From Paenibacillus sp. PL2-23 (lineage in GTDB: Bacteria; Bacillota; Bacilli; Paenibacillales; Paenibacillaceae), in NCBI RefSeq assembly GCF_040834005.1, contig NZ_CP162129.1, positions 4,943,001 to 5,007,000 of the forward strand: DNA of 64,000 nucleotides. Direction: 5' to 3'. Position 1 is the stretch's first letter, and every line of letters begins with the position of its first letter. Both the position numbers and the translations under genes were made by a program. The notes under the pieces are model-generated. The model was not told where the DNA came from. It ran no database searches and was given only the letters and a program-made list of their open reading frames with translations. Positions 17,601 to 26,135 of this stretch are shown in pieces.

Positions 17601-20196
17601 CCAACGATTGGCCATCCGCGTTAAATGCCGTAACGACATAATAATAAGTTCGATTCCCTTGCAGCCCGGAATCCCTATAAGAGGTGACATCCGCTGAAGT
17701 CAGACTAACTTCAGCAAATTCTAAGTAAACATCGTTCGTAACCGTTGCGTACGGAATATCCGTTATGGAACGATAAATCTTATAGCCTGCCGCATGCTCA
17801 GACGGTTCCCAATTAATGATGGCTTCAAAACCGCCATCAATGGAAGCCGTGACAGCTGTGGGTGCTGCCGGAACTCCTTCATTCCCAGGAGAAGCTGGTG
17901 CATTCGTCGTTACACGTTTTAATTCAAAGTCATCAAATGCAGCCCATTCTCCCGCCGGACTATTGGAGTAAACTCCAACTTCTACTTGCCCATTCGTCAC
18001 ATGGATATTATCAATTATTAATTCCTTCCACGAGCCGATATACTCAGTCCCTGCGTCAACCGATAGATTCGGCCCACCATAATTTTTCACATCGAACCTA
18101 GTCTCAATCACAGAGCCTTTACGCAGCCACACCGATGCTTTATACGTTCCATTCGGCACTTTAACTGTACGATAGCTAGTTTGTTGATAGGCCTCTCCTA
18201 ACCAATGAGACAGCTTATATTCACCGGTTCTCGGTTCGTTAGCGTCAACCTTATGCGCAGAAGCTTGGCCCTCTGGGCTCCAGCCATTCCATCTTGATAG
18301 GTCCCCTGCTTCAAAGTCACCATTGTACTCAAGGTAGTTTAACGTGTCTTGCAAATAATCTTTACTGAATTGAAACCAGTTTAGATTCACAGAGCCTTTG
18401 AAAACGAGATACAAAGTATGAACACCGCTTACCCCGTCAATAGAACTTGATTTCGTCTTCCAGGTTTGCCAGCCGCCTGTATCAGATAAGCTAACACTGC
18501 CCACAAGCTCTCCATCCGGCCGGTCTAAACGAAATTCTATGCTGGCATCTTGCCTTGTAGCAGCCCGAACCTTCACACTCGCTGTTCCATCTACAAACTC
18601 TACATGATTAAAGGCGATATAATCACCGTCATTCGTTTGCCCTACTAATTGTCCGCCCCCATTGTCGGAGGTAATCTCTGTGCCAACACCGCTCATGGCG
18701 TCATAATCCTCTGCTTGAACAATACTATAAGGAGTTATGAATGGATCTCCTGCAGGTGTACCATCCCAGGTATAAGTAGCAACTGCACCTGCCGGCAGCG
18801 AGGTAGTAAAGCTTTGACTACCCCAGCGAACCTTAAACGACCTTGCTTCTTTGGATGAGTTCAGTGCAATGAGCACCTTCGAATTATCAGGATTTTTAAA
18901 CGCAACGGTTTCAATGCTTCCATTACCGAATGTATTAGACTTAATGCGAACTGCACCCGTCGAAACAAATTTACTTGCATGGCCGAAAGCGTAGTATTCT
19001 TCGTTGTACAAGACCTCATTAGCTGTACGGTCAACAGTCACCACGCCTCTGCAATCCTCACAACCCCCAATATATGGTCCATGATTTTCATCCAGGGCCA
19101 AATTCCATTTGAGGGATGTCTTAGCCCAGTTTCTAGTGGCGCCAATGATTAAGTTTTGAACGTCCCAGACGAGATTTTCTCCGAAGTTAGGAGCAAATTC
19201 TCCCCCAGAGCTCTCAGTAAAATAAATGCCTCTATCCGGATGCTGATCATGAACAAGCGATTGATTCTCCACTACGCCTGCATAACCATGAAAAGCTGTA
19301 CCATCGATATAGGATTTCGCTTCAGCATCGTTTAAAACCTCGATTGGGTATTCTGGCTCATCCCAATTATGGTCCCAAACAATAATTTTGGTATCGATAC
19401 CCGCTTCCTCAAATGCAAGACCCAAGTGCTTTGCTAATGCTGCTTGATCCTCTGGCTCCATTCGCATTCCCGAATAATTGCTAGGTTCATAGTGCGGCTC
19501 ATTTTGCAGCGTTACTGCATCAATGGGGATGCCTTCCGCTTCGTAAGCCTCAATAAATTTCACAAAATACTGTGCATAAACCGAATAATATTCTGGCTTT
19601 AATTTCCCTTTATACAGCGAACCATTATCCTTCATCCAAGCAGGAGCACTCCAAGGCGAGCCCATGAACTTCAGGTCTGGATTTATTGCTAACGCTTGCT
19701 TTAGAATCGGGATAATATAGGCTTTGTCATACTGAATCGAAAATCGACTCAATTCAAGATCAGTTTCGCCCTCGGGGATGTCATTATACGTGTAAGAAGT
19801 ATCCGCTTGCGTAAAATCACTTGCCCCCATCGGAATGCGAACATAACTGAAGCCTGCGCCAGTGGATCGATCGAACAGTTGCTGCATAACCTCGTTTCTT
19901 GCGGCCTCATCTAATTGTGTGTATAAAAGCCATGCTGACGAATCTGTCATGGAAGCGCCGAAGCCGTCCATCTCTTGATAAGTGACATTTTCATCCACAT
20001 TAATCGTGAGTTCCATCGGGCTTGTATCCGCCGAGAAGAAGAGATCAGCCTCCCTGTTCAACAGTTTATTCTGATCTCCTGTAGTTAGCCAAGCGTTTAC
20101 CTGCTCTCCTGCAGCATATGTCTTATTAGTGGCTAATCCGGTACTCATTGTAAAAGCCAGAGAAAAGCATAAAAGAAAATAAATACATCGTTTCAT
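14662..20196 (-). CDS. SLH-anchored GH30 glycoside hydrolase with CBM6, FN3 and repeated sugar-binding-like modules
   Basis: The 1844-residue exported enzyme has a signal peptide of about 30 residues. A GH30 barrel follows, from about 45 to 480, with the acid/base Glu in TLQNEPHY and the nucleophile Glu in YFTESSGGE. A CBM6-like module (IVQAEDYDAMSG to LNWFQF) comes next. Three homologous beta-sandwich modules (openings such as GDFEAGDLSRWNGW, with HW and YRT motifs) alternate with fibronectin III modules. Three SLH motifs close the protein. The catalytic part is about as long as that of other bacterial GH30 beta-1,6-glucanases or glucosylceramidase-like enzymes; the true substrate is unproven. 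GGAAGG precedes the ATG at 20196. A LacI-type operator lies 33 bases upstream. Confidence 0.9.
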   Translation of the reverse strand: MKRCIYFLLCFSLAFTMSTGLATNKTYAAGEQVNAWLTTGDQNKLLNREADLFFSADTSPMELTINVDENVTYQEMDGFGASMTDSSAWLLYTQLDEAARNEVMQQLFDRSTGAGFSYVRIPMGASDFTQADTSYTYNDIPEGETDLELSRFSIQYDKAYIIPILKQALAINPDLKFMGSPWSAPAWMKDNGSLYKGKLKPEYYSVYAQYFVKFIEAYEAEGIPIDAVTLQNEPHYEPSNYSGMRMEPEDQAALAKHLGLAFEEAGIDTKIIVWDHNWDEPEYPIEVLNDAEAKSYIDGTAFHGYAGVVENQSLVHDQHPDRGIYFTESSGGEFAPNFGENLVWDVQNLIIGATRNWAKTSLKWNLALDENHGPYIGGCEDCRGVVTVDRTANEVLYNEEYYAFGHASKFVSTGAVRIKSNTFGNGSIETVAFKNPDNSKVLIALNSSKEARSFKVRWGSQSFTTSLPAGAVATYTWDGTPAGDPFITPYSIVQAEDYDAMSGVGTEITSDNGGGQLVGQTNDGDYIAFNHVEFVDGTASVKVRAATRQDASIEFRLDRPDGELVGSVSLSDTGGWQTWKTKSSSIDGVSGVHTLYLVFKGSVNLNWFQFSKDYLQDTLNYLEYNGDFEAGDLSRWNGWSPEGQASAHKVDANEPRTGEYKLSHWLGEAYQQTSYRTVKVPNGTYKASVWLRKGSVIETRFDVKNYGGPNLSVDAGTEYIGSWKELIIDNIHVTNGQVEVGVYSNSPAGEWAAFDDFELKRVTTNAPASPGNEGVPAAPTAVTASIDGGFEAIINWEPSEHAAGYKIYRSITDIPYATVTNDVYLEFAEVSLTSADVTSYRDSGLQGNRTYYYVVTAFNADGQSLVSPSAHIVTASGHDLTAPAAPTQLQAVAGIESVELVWEHSLESDFLKYNIYRNGERLASVDPVTQTQYTASGLTPGLSYEFTITAVDKYGNESPHSSTVSAAPNASGIKLAFENLDFESGTLEGWNEWHPGEQPAANFVDNDSPRGAYKLTHWGPEDYLQSTYRTLQVPNGTYKVQVWVRTGGGQNTFQLEVKNYGGEQLKKDLRSADGGKWTPFSINHVQVTNGQMEIAVFSDAKAGNWAAIDDFEIYSYAPHAPTALIGVGGEGQASLQWAANSEHDFAAYRVYQDGVFLQELTSRTYNVTGLENGQAYDFAVSAVDTDGNESMKSAILTLVPNEVVAFENAGFELGDLTGWSGWDNSGNAQYVDDGDPRTGTYKLTHWGSTDYMQTTYRTIELENGKYQASVWVRTGGGQNALRLEVKQHGGVEQHIDLLSASSSEWTLFVSEPFEVTTGKVEVALYSDATGGNWTGFDDVQLIAAPEEIVEPELPTTYHLYGGVKLNGNEKANTVVELADEEGVILYSVSYGTEAETIYGVMDLKDDQGNIVNDYVYYYFNVPSGTYSIKVSNGIQSDSITVVTREGGVIIDHMYVQQVEEMVLSSPADPNGYAPVVIVEEDKQVISNPVAKDGKIAVTIAKGKKRVLLPANATAIDGKNALSLSAENAQIEIPAEVLEALKALGKTEPLRDAQIAFSMDLVDTEQTKRLMAQAKSKYKANVKAAGEIYEFNLCLLTKDGKELKLIAFIQPIKIRLAVNSEADPDLLGIYYVADDGSLAYVGGQLYNGVMTTEVTHFSKYAVLEYDKTFEDVNVKYWAHDVIKLMAAKHIVAGKSETEFAPKQSITRAEFTALLVRVLGLEAAQKVSFNDVDTSEWYAEAIAAAYEAGIVSGYSADRFSPNAYITREEMAMMLVKAYEVKAGKMVTASTEAGFADFASVHTWARDAVSLAAELGFIQGRGHNLFAPQAEVTRAESAQVVSVLWQL

Positions 20197-20228
20197 ATTC
20201 ACCTTCCACCTTTCTATTCCTTATAATA

Positions 20229-20242
20229 TGGAATCGATTTCA
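20229..20242. promoter_or_regulatory. LacI-type operator before the GH30-SLH gene
   Basis: TGGAATCGATTTCA differs by one base from the perfect palindrome TGAAATCGATTTCA seen at 26121 and 29669. On the minus strand it is followed by a TATTAT-like -10 element, so a bound repressor would block this promoter. Confidence 0.75.
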
Positions 20243-20266
20243 CCAATAGTCTACGCCTGCAATCGC

Positions 20267-22726
20267 TTAGTTTGGCATCCAGCTCTTTGCCCCAGATACG
20301 GTGGCCTTCATACTTTCTATTTTCAAACCCTCAGCAATACGTGATTTCACTGTAATCGATTTCACTTCAGACAGGTTTATCCCCTCTGCTCGATATAGAG
20401 GAATATAAATCGGATACGAGGTTTTGGCTAGTATGTCGAAAGACGCATAGGTCCAGCTATTCCCCGCTTGATCCTCAAGAATAACATCCACGCCATTTGT
20501 AGACTGCTCACTGAACACATTTATATTTAAATACTCATAAGCGGCTAAATTAGCTTCTATTGAATCCAATGACAAGTGGTTTAATGCATCCTCTCCCTCA
20601 TACAATAACAGATCCCGCTGCAGGTCAGCCCCACTTGCAAGACCTCGATTGCCTGAGATCGCCCTGCCATAGTCCCCGCGTATGATACTCACAACCTTCT
20701 TCTCTTCCTGTCGGTCCATATGATAAGCGCCAAAGGTATCTATCCATTGATTGTGGTTAACATACCAGTCATACATGATCCAGAAATCAATCCCCGCTAC
20801 ATAACCGTCTGCATTCCTGCTTCCATCCGGGTTAACCGTTCGCTTTTCGAGCAGTGCCTGAACCATGGCATCATATGCCTTCACCTGCTCAGCCTCCAGC
20901 ACATCCCGATCTCCTGTCCAATGTCCATATTCGGTATTTAGTACTGGTTTATCCGGAAACGCACGATGAGCCTTTTCGAGAAAGAGTCGAGTCCCCTCAT
21001 AATACGTGCTTCCATGAAAAACTCCAAAATACATGGTCCAACCCGCTACATCAAGCGGCTCCATTGAAGGGTCATTAAAGCCGGGCTGATCTGCTGCTGC
21101 ACTTTGAGTAATTAGACGTCCATCATCATAATGCTCATGCAAATCCTTAACTAAACGCTTATTATATTCAAGCCTTAATTGAACATCCTTAGACTCATTC
21201 TGCGTACTCCACATAATCACAGACGGACGATTATATTGAGAGAACACCATCTCCCGCCACATCTGATCAGCGAATTGACGAGTATTCTGCAATTTGTAAT
21301 GGATCGTTTCAAACTGCCATAATGGTATTTCGCTCATAGCTGTCAAGCCTAAACGATCCAGAAGCATATAGGTGTATACATGATTGGGATAATGCCCCGT
21401 CCGTACCATATTGACATTTAGATTCTTGATTTGCTGTAGATCCGTAAGAATTCTATCCCAGCTGGCAGTTCTTCCAAAGCTCGGCCATTCCTCATGTCTA
21501 GCCATACCTGCTAGAAAGACTGGCTTTTCATTCAACAAGATTTGGGTCTGATCCGTCCCAAGTGTACGAATGCCAAACTGGGAATAGAAAACATCTGAAA
21601 CCTGCTTGTCTTCTTTATCCACAAGCATCAGCTTAGCTACATACAGGTTGGGCTCCCATATTGACCATAGCTTGGGATTGTTAATGGTCAGCTTGAAGGT
21701 CAGTACCTTGACTGTTCCAGGCTCAATCGTTAGCTCTTGCTGTATCGGCGTACTAGTTGCCGCTTGTGCACCCAAGCTGGCCGCAGGGCTTGGATCCGTT
21801 AGAAAATTAGGGGAGTTCGAGTCCGATTCATAGAATACCCCATCTAAATGTAAGGTGCGCTCTGTATGACCTCGGTTTTCCACAACAACATTCATTTTCA
21901 CGTTCCCATTTGTATCAAGCGGAACCACATCCACTCTAGACATATGAACTGCGTTGGTTACTTCCAAATAGATGTCCTGCAAAATTCCTGTATAGTTAAA
22001 AAAGTCGGTGGAGGCCAGCGCAGGAATGACTTCATGACGACTCCCCCATGGCGGGTTGTCTACACGAATTCGAATTTGATTCTCCCCATCCTCCAGGAAT
22101 GGCGTCACATCAAAGGCGAATGGTGTAAAGCCGCCTTCATGATAGCCAATCCAGCTGCCATTCACCCAAATATCAGCCACATAACTAACACCAAGCAGCT
22201 TTAGAGTGACAACCTGATCGCTGCCATCACGTTCATAGTTAAAGCTTCTTTTGTACCAAACACCATTCTCATAGGTCTCAGCAGCGTGCGCTTCCTCCCT
22301 CCCGCTCAGTTGATTTTCCGGCATTGGAATCACATGCGTACTCCAAGCCTCACCGTTGTCATTCAAGAACTGTCCTTCTATCTGTTCCAGCTTTTCCAGC
22401 CAGGCTTGATCTCTTGGTGCCATCGTTAGATCATGATCGGCATCAAACCGCTTTTTTCCCCATTCTCCGTTCAGGGTTATAACTTGCCTCTCTTGAGGTT
22501 CAAACGCTGGTACAGGTATACCATTCTGAAATGGAATTTGAACTTTATCAATCGACTTTAATGATAATGTTGTTTGGAGGTAAGGTCCCTCTGCGCTGTC
22601 TTCGATTGGATTTAAATTTGTATATATGTTTTTCTGCTTTGTATTGTTCGATTGCTGTATCATCATGTAGACCCCTCCCGCTGTCAGAAATATAATCAAT
22701 ACGATCACAAACCATTTACTCTTCAT
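20267..22726 (-). CDS. Membrane-anchored GH2 glycoside hydrolase
   Basis: The 819-residue enzyme starts with an uncleaved-looking signal anchor (KWFVIVLIIFLTAGGVYMM). The GH2 sugar-binding jelly roll follows, with VWYKRSFNY and VADIWVNGSWIGYHEGGFTPF. Then come the immunoglobulin-like domain and a TIM barrel with RTGHYPNHVYTYMLLDRLG, the acid/base Glu in WSTQNES and the nucleophile in VLNTEYGHW. GH2 covers beta-galactosidases, glucuronidases and mannosidases, so specificity is open. It starts 21 bases after the permease gene and belongs to the importer operon. It would trim oligosaccharides at the membrane outside before uptake. Confidence 0.9.
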   Translation of the reverse strand: MKSKWFVIVLIIFLTAGGVYMMIQQSNNTKQKNIYTNLNPIEDSAEGPYLQTTLSLKSIDKVQIPFQNGIPVPAFEPQERQVITLNGEWGKKRFDADHDLTMAPRDQAWLEKLEQIEGQFLNDNGEAWSTHVIPMPENQLSGREEAHAAETYENGVWYKRSFNYERDGSDQVVTLKLLGVSYVADIWVNGSWIGYHEGGFTPFAFDVTPFLEDGENQIRIRVDNPPWGSRHEVIPALASTDFFNYTGILQDIYLEVTNAVHMSRVDVVPLDTNGNVKMNVVVENRGHTERTLHLDGVFYESDSNSPNFLTDPSPAASLGAQAATSTPIQQELTIEPGTVKVLTFKLTINNPKLWSIWEPNLYVAKLMLVDKEDKQVSDVFYSQFGIRTLGTDQTQILLNEKPVFLAGMARHEEWPSFGRTASWDRILTDLQQIKNLNVNMVRTGHYPNHVYTYMLLDRLGLTAMSEIPLWQFETIHYKLQNTRQFADQMWREMVFSQYNRPSVIMWSTQNESKDVQLRLEYNKRLVKDLHEHYDDGRLITQSAAADQPGFNDPSMEPLDVAGWTMYFGVFHGSTYYEGTRLFLEKAHRAFPDKPVLNTEYGHWTGDRDVLEAEQVKAYDAMVQALLEKRTVNPDGSRNADGYVAGIDFWIMYDWYVNHNQWIDTFGAYHMDRQEEKKVVSIIRGDYGRAISGNRGLASGADLQRDLLLYEGEDALNHLSLDSIEANLAAYEYLNINVFSEQSTNGVDVILEDQAGNSWTYASFDILAKTSYPIYIPLYRAEGINLSEVKSITVKSRIAEGLKIESMKATVSGAKSWMPN

Positions 22727-22747
22727 CCTTAAACTCCCTTTCCCAAT

Positions 22748-23599
22748 CTAACCTTTCACTCCACCAGCATTAATGCCTTTCATAATATGCTTTTGAAAGA
22801 ATATAAAGATGATGATTAGAGGAATGGCAGTAATTACCGAGGATGCCACCATGATGGGGTAATTCTCAGCTTGCTTTAATGTCGAAAGAAGAGCTCCTAA
22901 CCCAAGCGCAATTGTGTAGTTTTCCGGGCTATTGATGACAACCAAAGGCCACAAGAAATTGTTGTAATTCCACATGAAGGTGAAAATCCCCAATGTGACG
23001 ACAATCGGCTTTGCAAGCGGAAAGGCGATTTTCCAGAACACAGTGTACCAACTCGCTCCATCCACAATACCAGATTCCTCAAGCTCACGAGGCAGAGTCA
23101 GGAAGTGCTGACGCATCAAAAAGATGTTGTAAACCGACATGATAAAAGGAATCATTAAAGCACCCAAGTGATCGTATAGGCCTAATTCATTCACAATGAT
23201 CATATTCGGGACCAGCAGCACCGTGCCCGGGATCATCATCGAGGTCAGGATCACCTTAAAGAGTAAATCCCTTCCCTTAAAGCGTAATCTAGCGAAGCTG
23301 TAGCCAGTCAATGAGTTGAAGAACGTATTCGCTATTGTATTTACCGTTGCAACTAAAAATGTGTTGAGAAACAATACAGAAAAATTCATTCGATTAAAAG
23401 CATTCTTATAATTCTCTAATGTGAATGTAAATTCACCTGTATCCGGATCTCTTGGAATCAACGAGAATACTGGCGAAAAAATATCTCTGCTTTCCTTAAA
23501 AGAAGATGACAGCAACCAGATAAAAGGGAAAATCAAAATGATTACAAAAACCCATAAGAATAGGTAGGTGAATATCCGTTCTTTAAATTTCACAGCCAT
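22748..23599 (-). CDS. Carbohydrate ABC transporter permease, MalG type
   Basis: The roughly 283-residue inner-membrane protein has six predicted helices. The EAA loop is ELEESGIVDGASWYTVFWKIAFPLAKP, with the conserved Gly replaced in the usual way, and the C-terminus is FFQKHIMKGINAGGVKG, typical of MalG/UgpE-like subunits. The start at 23599 follows AGGAGGGG at nine bases; the ATG at 23608 abuts the ribosome site and is less likely. It is paired with the MalF-type partner six bases upstream. No ATPase gene is present, so a shared MsmX-type ATPase is expected. Confidence 0.93.
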   Translation of the reverse strand: MAVKFKERIFTYLFLWVFVIILIFPFIWLLSSSFKESRDIFSPVFSLIPRDPDTGEFTFTLENYKNAFNRMNFSVLFLNTFLVATVNTIANTFFNSLTGYSFARLRFKGRDLLFKVILTSMMIPGTVLLVPNMIIVNELGLYDHLGALMIPFIMSVYNIFLMRQHFLTLPRELEESGIVDGASWYTVFWKIAFPLAKPIVVTLGIFTFMWNYNNFLWPLVVINSPENYTIALGLGALLSTLKQAENYPIMVASSVITAIPLIIIFIFFQKHIMKGINAGGVKG

Positions 23600-23614
23600 C
23601 GTTGTCATCCCCTC

Positions 23615-24574
23615 CTATTCATCAAAGCGCTGCGGCACAAATTTGAAATTTATCCAAGTGACCAATAAAATAACCAATAGTAGCAAGTAAGACATCGCAG
23701 CAGCCGTTCCCATCTCAAAGTATTTAAATGCATGATTATATAAACTGAACAAATAAGTTGTCGTTGAACCGTTTGGTCCGCCCTTCGTCATTAAGTACAT
23801 CTGATCAAAGGCTTGGAAAGAGGCTATCAATCCAGTCACAATTAAAAAGAATATAGTAGGCTGGATCATCGGTAACGTAATCTTAAAAAAACGCTGCAGC
23901 ATGTTGGCTCCGTCGATGCGGGAGGCTTCGTACAGATCATCTGGAATACCCTTCATACTGGACAGGATAATCAACACATTGTACCCAAGACCGCCCCAGA
24001 TCGCCATGACGCCAAGAGCAGGCAGAGCAGTATTTTCATTTGCGAGCCAAGAGGTGGTAGAGAATTGATCCAACCCCGGGATCTTCTCAAGAAGCTGATT
24101 CACCAGACCAAATTTGGGATCCAATAAAAAAACCCACATCGCAGCAACCGCAACTGCCGCAGTAATATTAGGTATATAATAGGCGGTTTTAAAGAAGCTT
24201 TCGCCTTTGACATTCGAATTCAGCACAGAAGCTAGCACTAAAGCAATGAATATCCCTAATGGCACACTATATATAATGTATTTTAGGGTTACGATCAAAG
24301 AAGGCCAGAAATCTGGATAACGCACATCATCCGTCAACAAGTTTTGGTAGTTGTCAAGACCAACCCACTTGGGGTCCGTACGCAAGTTCCACTCTGTAAA
24401 GCTCACACCAAACGATATCATCATAGGCAATAATTGAAACACAAGGAAATATAAAATTAGAGGCAAAATAAACAAAACACCTGCGCCAGCTTCGCTTTTC
24501 AACCAAGCCGGGAGACTTTTCCTTATGCGTACTTGCTCGCGATTGTTTTTCATTCGTCTCACCCGATCTCCCAT
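23615..24574 (-). CDS. Carbohydrate ABC transporter permease, MalF type
   Basis: The roughly 319-residue membrane protein has six helices. The first is FILPLILYFLVFQLLPM. An EAA-type loop (DLYEASRIDGANMLQRFFKITLPMIQP) lies near residue 220. It forms the channel with the MalG-type subunit. The start is uncertain among the ATG at 24574, a GTG at 24562 preceded by GGGAG, and the ATG at 24553. A strong hairpin lies immediately upstream, between it and the binding-protein gene. Confidence 0.93.
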   Translation of the reverse strand: MGDRVRRMKNNREQVRIRKSLPAWLKSEAGAGVLFILPLILYFLVFQLLPMMISFGVSFTEWNLRTDPKWVGLDNYQNLLTDDVRYPDFWPSLIVTLKYIIYSVPLGIFIALVLASVLNSNVKGESFFKTAYYIPNITAAVAVAAMWVFLLDPKFGLVNQLLEKIPGLDQFSTTSWLANENTALPALGVMAIWGGLGYNVLIILSSMKGIPDDLYEASRIDGANMLQRFFKITLPMIQPTIFFLIVTGLIASFQAFDQMYLMTKGGPNGSTTTYLFSLYNHAFKYFEMGTAAAMSYLLLLVILLVTWINFKFVPQRFDE

Positions 24575-24580
24575 CTAAAT

Positions 24581-24613
24581 AAACGAGGAAATCAGGAGTT
24601 GATTTCCTCGTTT
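24581..24613 (-). terminator. Intercistronic hairpin between binding protein and permeases
   Basis: AAACGAGGAAATCA and TGATTTCCTCGTTT form a perfect 14-bp stem with a 5-base loop, followed on the minus strand by an ATTTAG tail. Hairpins in this place usually stop part of the transcripts or protect the upstream message, so that binding protein exceeds permease. Confidence 0.85.
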
Positions 24614-24627
24614 CATCTCTAGTGAAC

Positions 24628-25917
24628 TTACTGATTGATAATTTGAGTAGCATTTTCTGCTGCTTTTTTCATTACATCTGACGCATCCTCTTCGCCAATG
24701 AATACTTTCTCTAATGCCTTGCCGATGATTTCGTCATTGATTTTTAACCACTCTGTAATAGTTGGTCTTGCGACTGCCGTTTCCATTTGCTTCAAGAAGA
24801 CGCTTAGATCTGGATCATTCGAGAACTTTGGATCTTGTGCTGCAGCAAGACGAACAGGGAAGTTGCCAGTTACATCAGCCATTAAGATAGAATTTTGATC
24901 ATTTGTTAAGAATTTAATGAAATCCCAAGCTGCTTCAGGCGCCTTTGTGTTTTCGTAGATAACAAGGTCGTCGCCGCCAATGTTAGAATAGGACTGTTGG
25001 CCTTCAGCGTGTGGAATTAAAGCTACGCCATAATTCAAGTCTGGAAAGTTGCTTTTGAATCCGCCCATTTCCCATGGTCCGCTGATTTTCGTTGCAATAA
25101 GACCATTACCGAATGCATTATTACTTTCACGAACTGCCTTATCGGAGTACTCTAACAATTGATTAACAAGCTCAACTGCTGCGATACCCTGCTCACTGCC
25201 GAAGGTTGCAGCTGTTTCTTCGTCATTCACCATCGTGCCGCCTCCACTGTGTACCAATGCCGGAAGCAGCCATGCACCCCAACCGCCAGTGCCTAAGCCT
25301 TCAAATGCTGCAATTTCATTAGCTTTGTAGATTTCACTGGATGCCTGCACCCACTCTTCCCACGTTTGCGGTGGAGTTGGCATCAAATCTTTATTGTAGA
25401 ATAATGCAACTGTTGTTTGGTTTAGCGGCAAGCCGTATAGTTTACCGCCAACTGTTACCGTACCTAATGCGCCTTGATAAAACTCCTCTTTATTGATACC
25501 GTTTTCACCATTTGCGTAGGCTTCAAGCTCCAACAGCACGCCGTCTTCTGCAAACTTAGGAACCAGCGGCTGATCCAAATAAGAAACATCTGGATTTTGA
25601 CCTGCAACAATGGAGCTGTTTAGCTTTGTATTGAAATCATCTTTGGGAATAAAAGTTGTATTGATGGTATGACCGGATTGCTCTTCATATTGTGCAATCA
25701 AGTTAACTAATACATCTTTACGTTCTTGTGTCTCAGGCTCATATACCCAGAACTCAACTTCTTCAGGCGTAATCTTCGTCTCTTGAGAAGCATCATTGCT
25801 TGGCTTGTTGCTGCCATTAGCTTCATTGTTTCCAGCAGCATTATTATTGTTTCCACCGCAAGCAGCTAATACGGCTACTAAAACGATAACTACCATCATT
25901 TTCATTGTCTTTTTCAC
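24628..25917 (-). CDS. Extracellular sugar-binding lipoprotein of an ABC importer
   Basis: The 429-residue product is a family 1 solute-binding protein. Its signal ends in the lipobox VLAACGG, with an Asn-rich linker. The body holds TFIPKDDFNTKLNSSI, YGLPLNQTTVALFYNKDL and ISGPWEMGGF, all typical of oligosaccharide binders. The start is a GTG at 25917, set six bases after GGAGGGG; the earlier in-frame ATG overlaps the ribosome site. It is the first gene of an operon with two permeases and a GH2 enzyme. A sigma-A promoter overlapped by a LacI-type operator drives it. Confidence 0.93.
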   Translation of the reverse strand: MKKTMKMMVVIVLVAVLAACGGNNNNAAGNNEANGSNKPSNDASQETKITPEEVEFWVYEPETQERKDVLVNLIAQYEEQSGHTINTTFIPKDDFNTKLNSSIVAGQNPDVSYLDQPLVPKFAEDGVLLELEAYANGENGINKEEFYQGALGTVTVGGKLYGLPLNQTTVALFYNKDLMPTPPQTWEEWVQASSEIYKANEIAAFEGLGTGGWGAWLLPALVHSGGGTMVNDEETAATFGSEQGIAAVELVNQLLEYSDKAVRESNNAFGNGLIATKISGPWEMGGFKSNFPDLNYGVALIPHAEGQQSYSNIGGDDLVIYENTKAPEAAWDFIKFLTNDQNSILMADVTGNFPVRLAAAQDPKFSNDPDLSVFLKQMETAVARPTITEWLKINDEIIGKALEKVFIGEEDASDVMKKAAENATQIINQ

Positions 25918-26021
25918 GTATAACCCCTCCAATAAATGAATTCACAAATCCAATCTTTTCTGGTGCCATTGTCTCTTCCTCTGCCCAAAACCACCGCCTC
26001 TTCGTCATATCACCCAAGGTC

Positions 26022-26035
26022 TGGAATCGATTTCA
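26022..26035. promoter_or_regulatory. Second LacI-type operator before the importer operon
   Basis: TGGAATCGATTTCA lies 99 bases downstream of the promoter-overlapping operator at 26121, within the 5' leader of the importer transcript. Two operators at this distance could support repressor looping or a roadblock. Confidence 0.7.
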
Positions 26036-26106
26036 TTCTTTGCAAAAAGACTTCAACTTCTATACCCTCGGACTTATATTAGATTTTCAATCCCTTTTTC
26101 TGCTTT

Positions 26107-26135
26107 ATTATAGCATTGGATGAAATCGATTTCAA
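26107..26135 (-). promoter_or_regulatory. Importer promoter with overlapping LacI-type operator
   Basis: On the minus strand TTGAAA and TATAAT are separated by exactly 17 bases, a near-ideal sigma-A promoter. The palindrome TGAAATCGATTTCA (26121-26134) covers the -35 box. It also overlaps the stop codon of the lacI gene upstream, which places repressor gene and target back to back. Confidence 0.85.
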
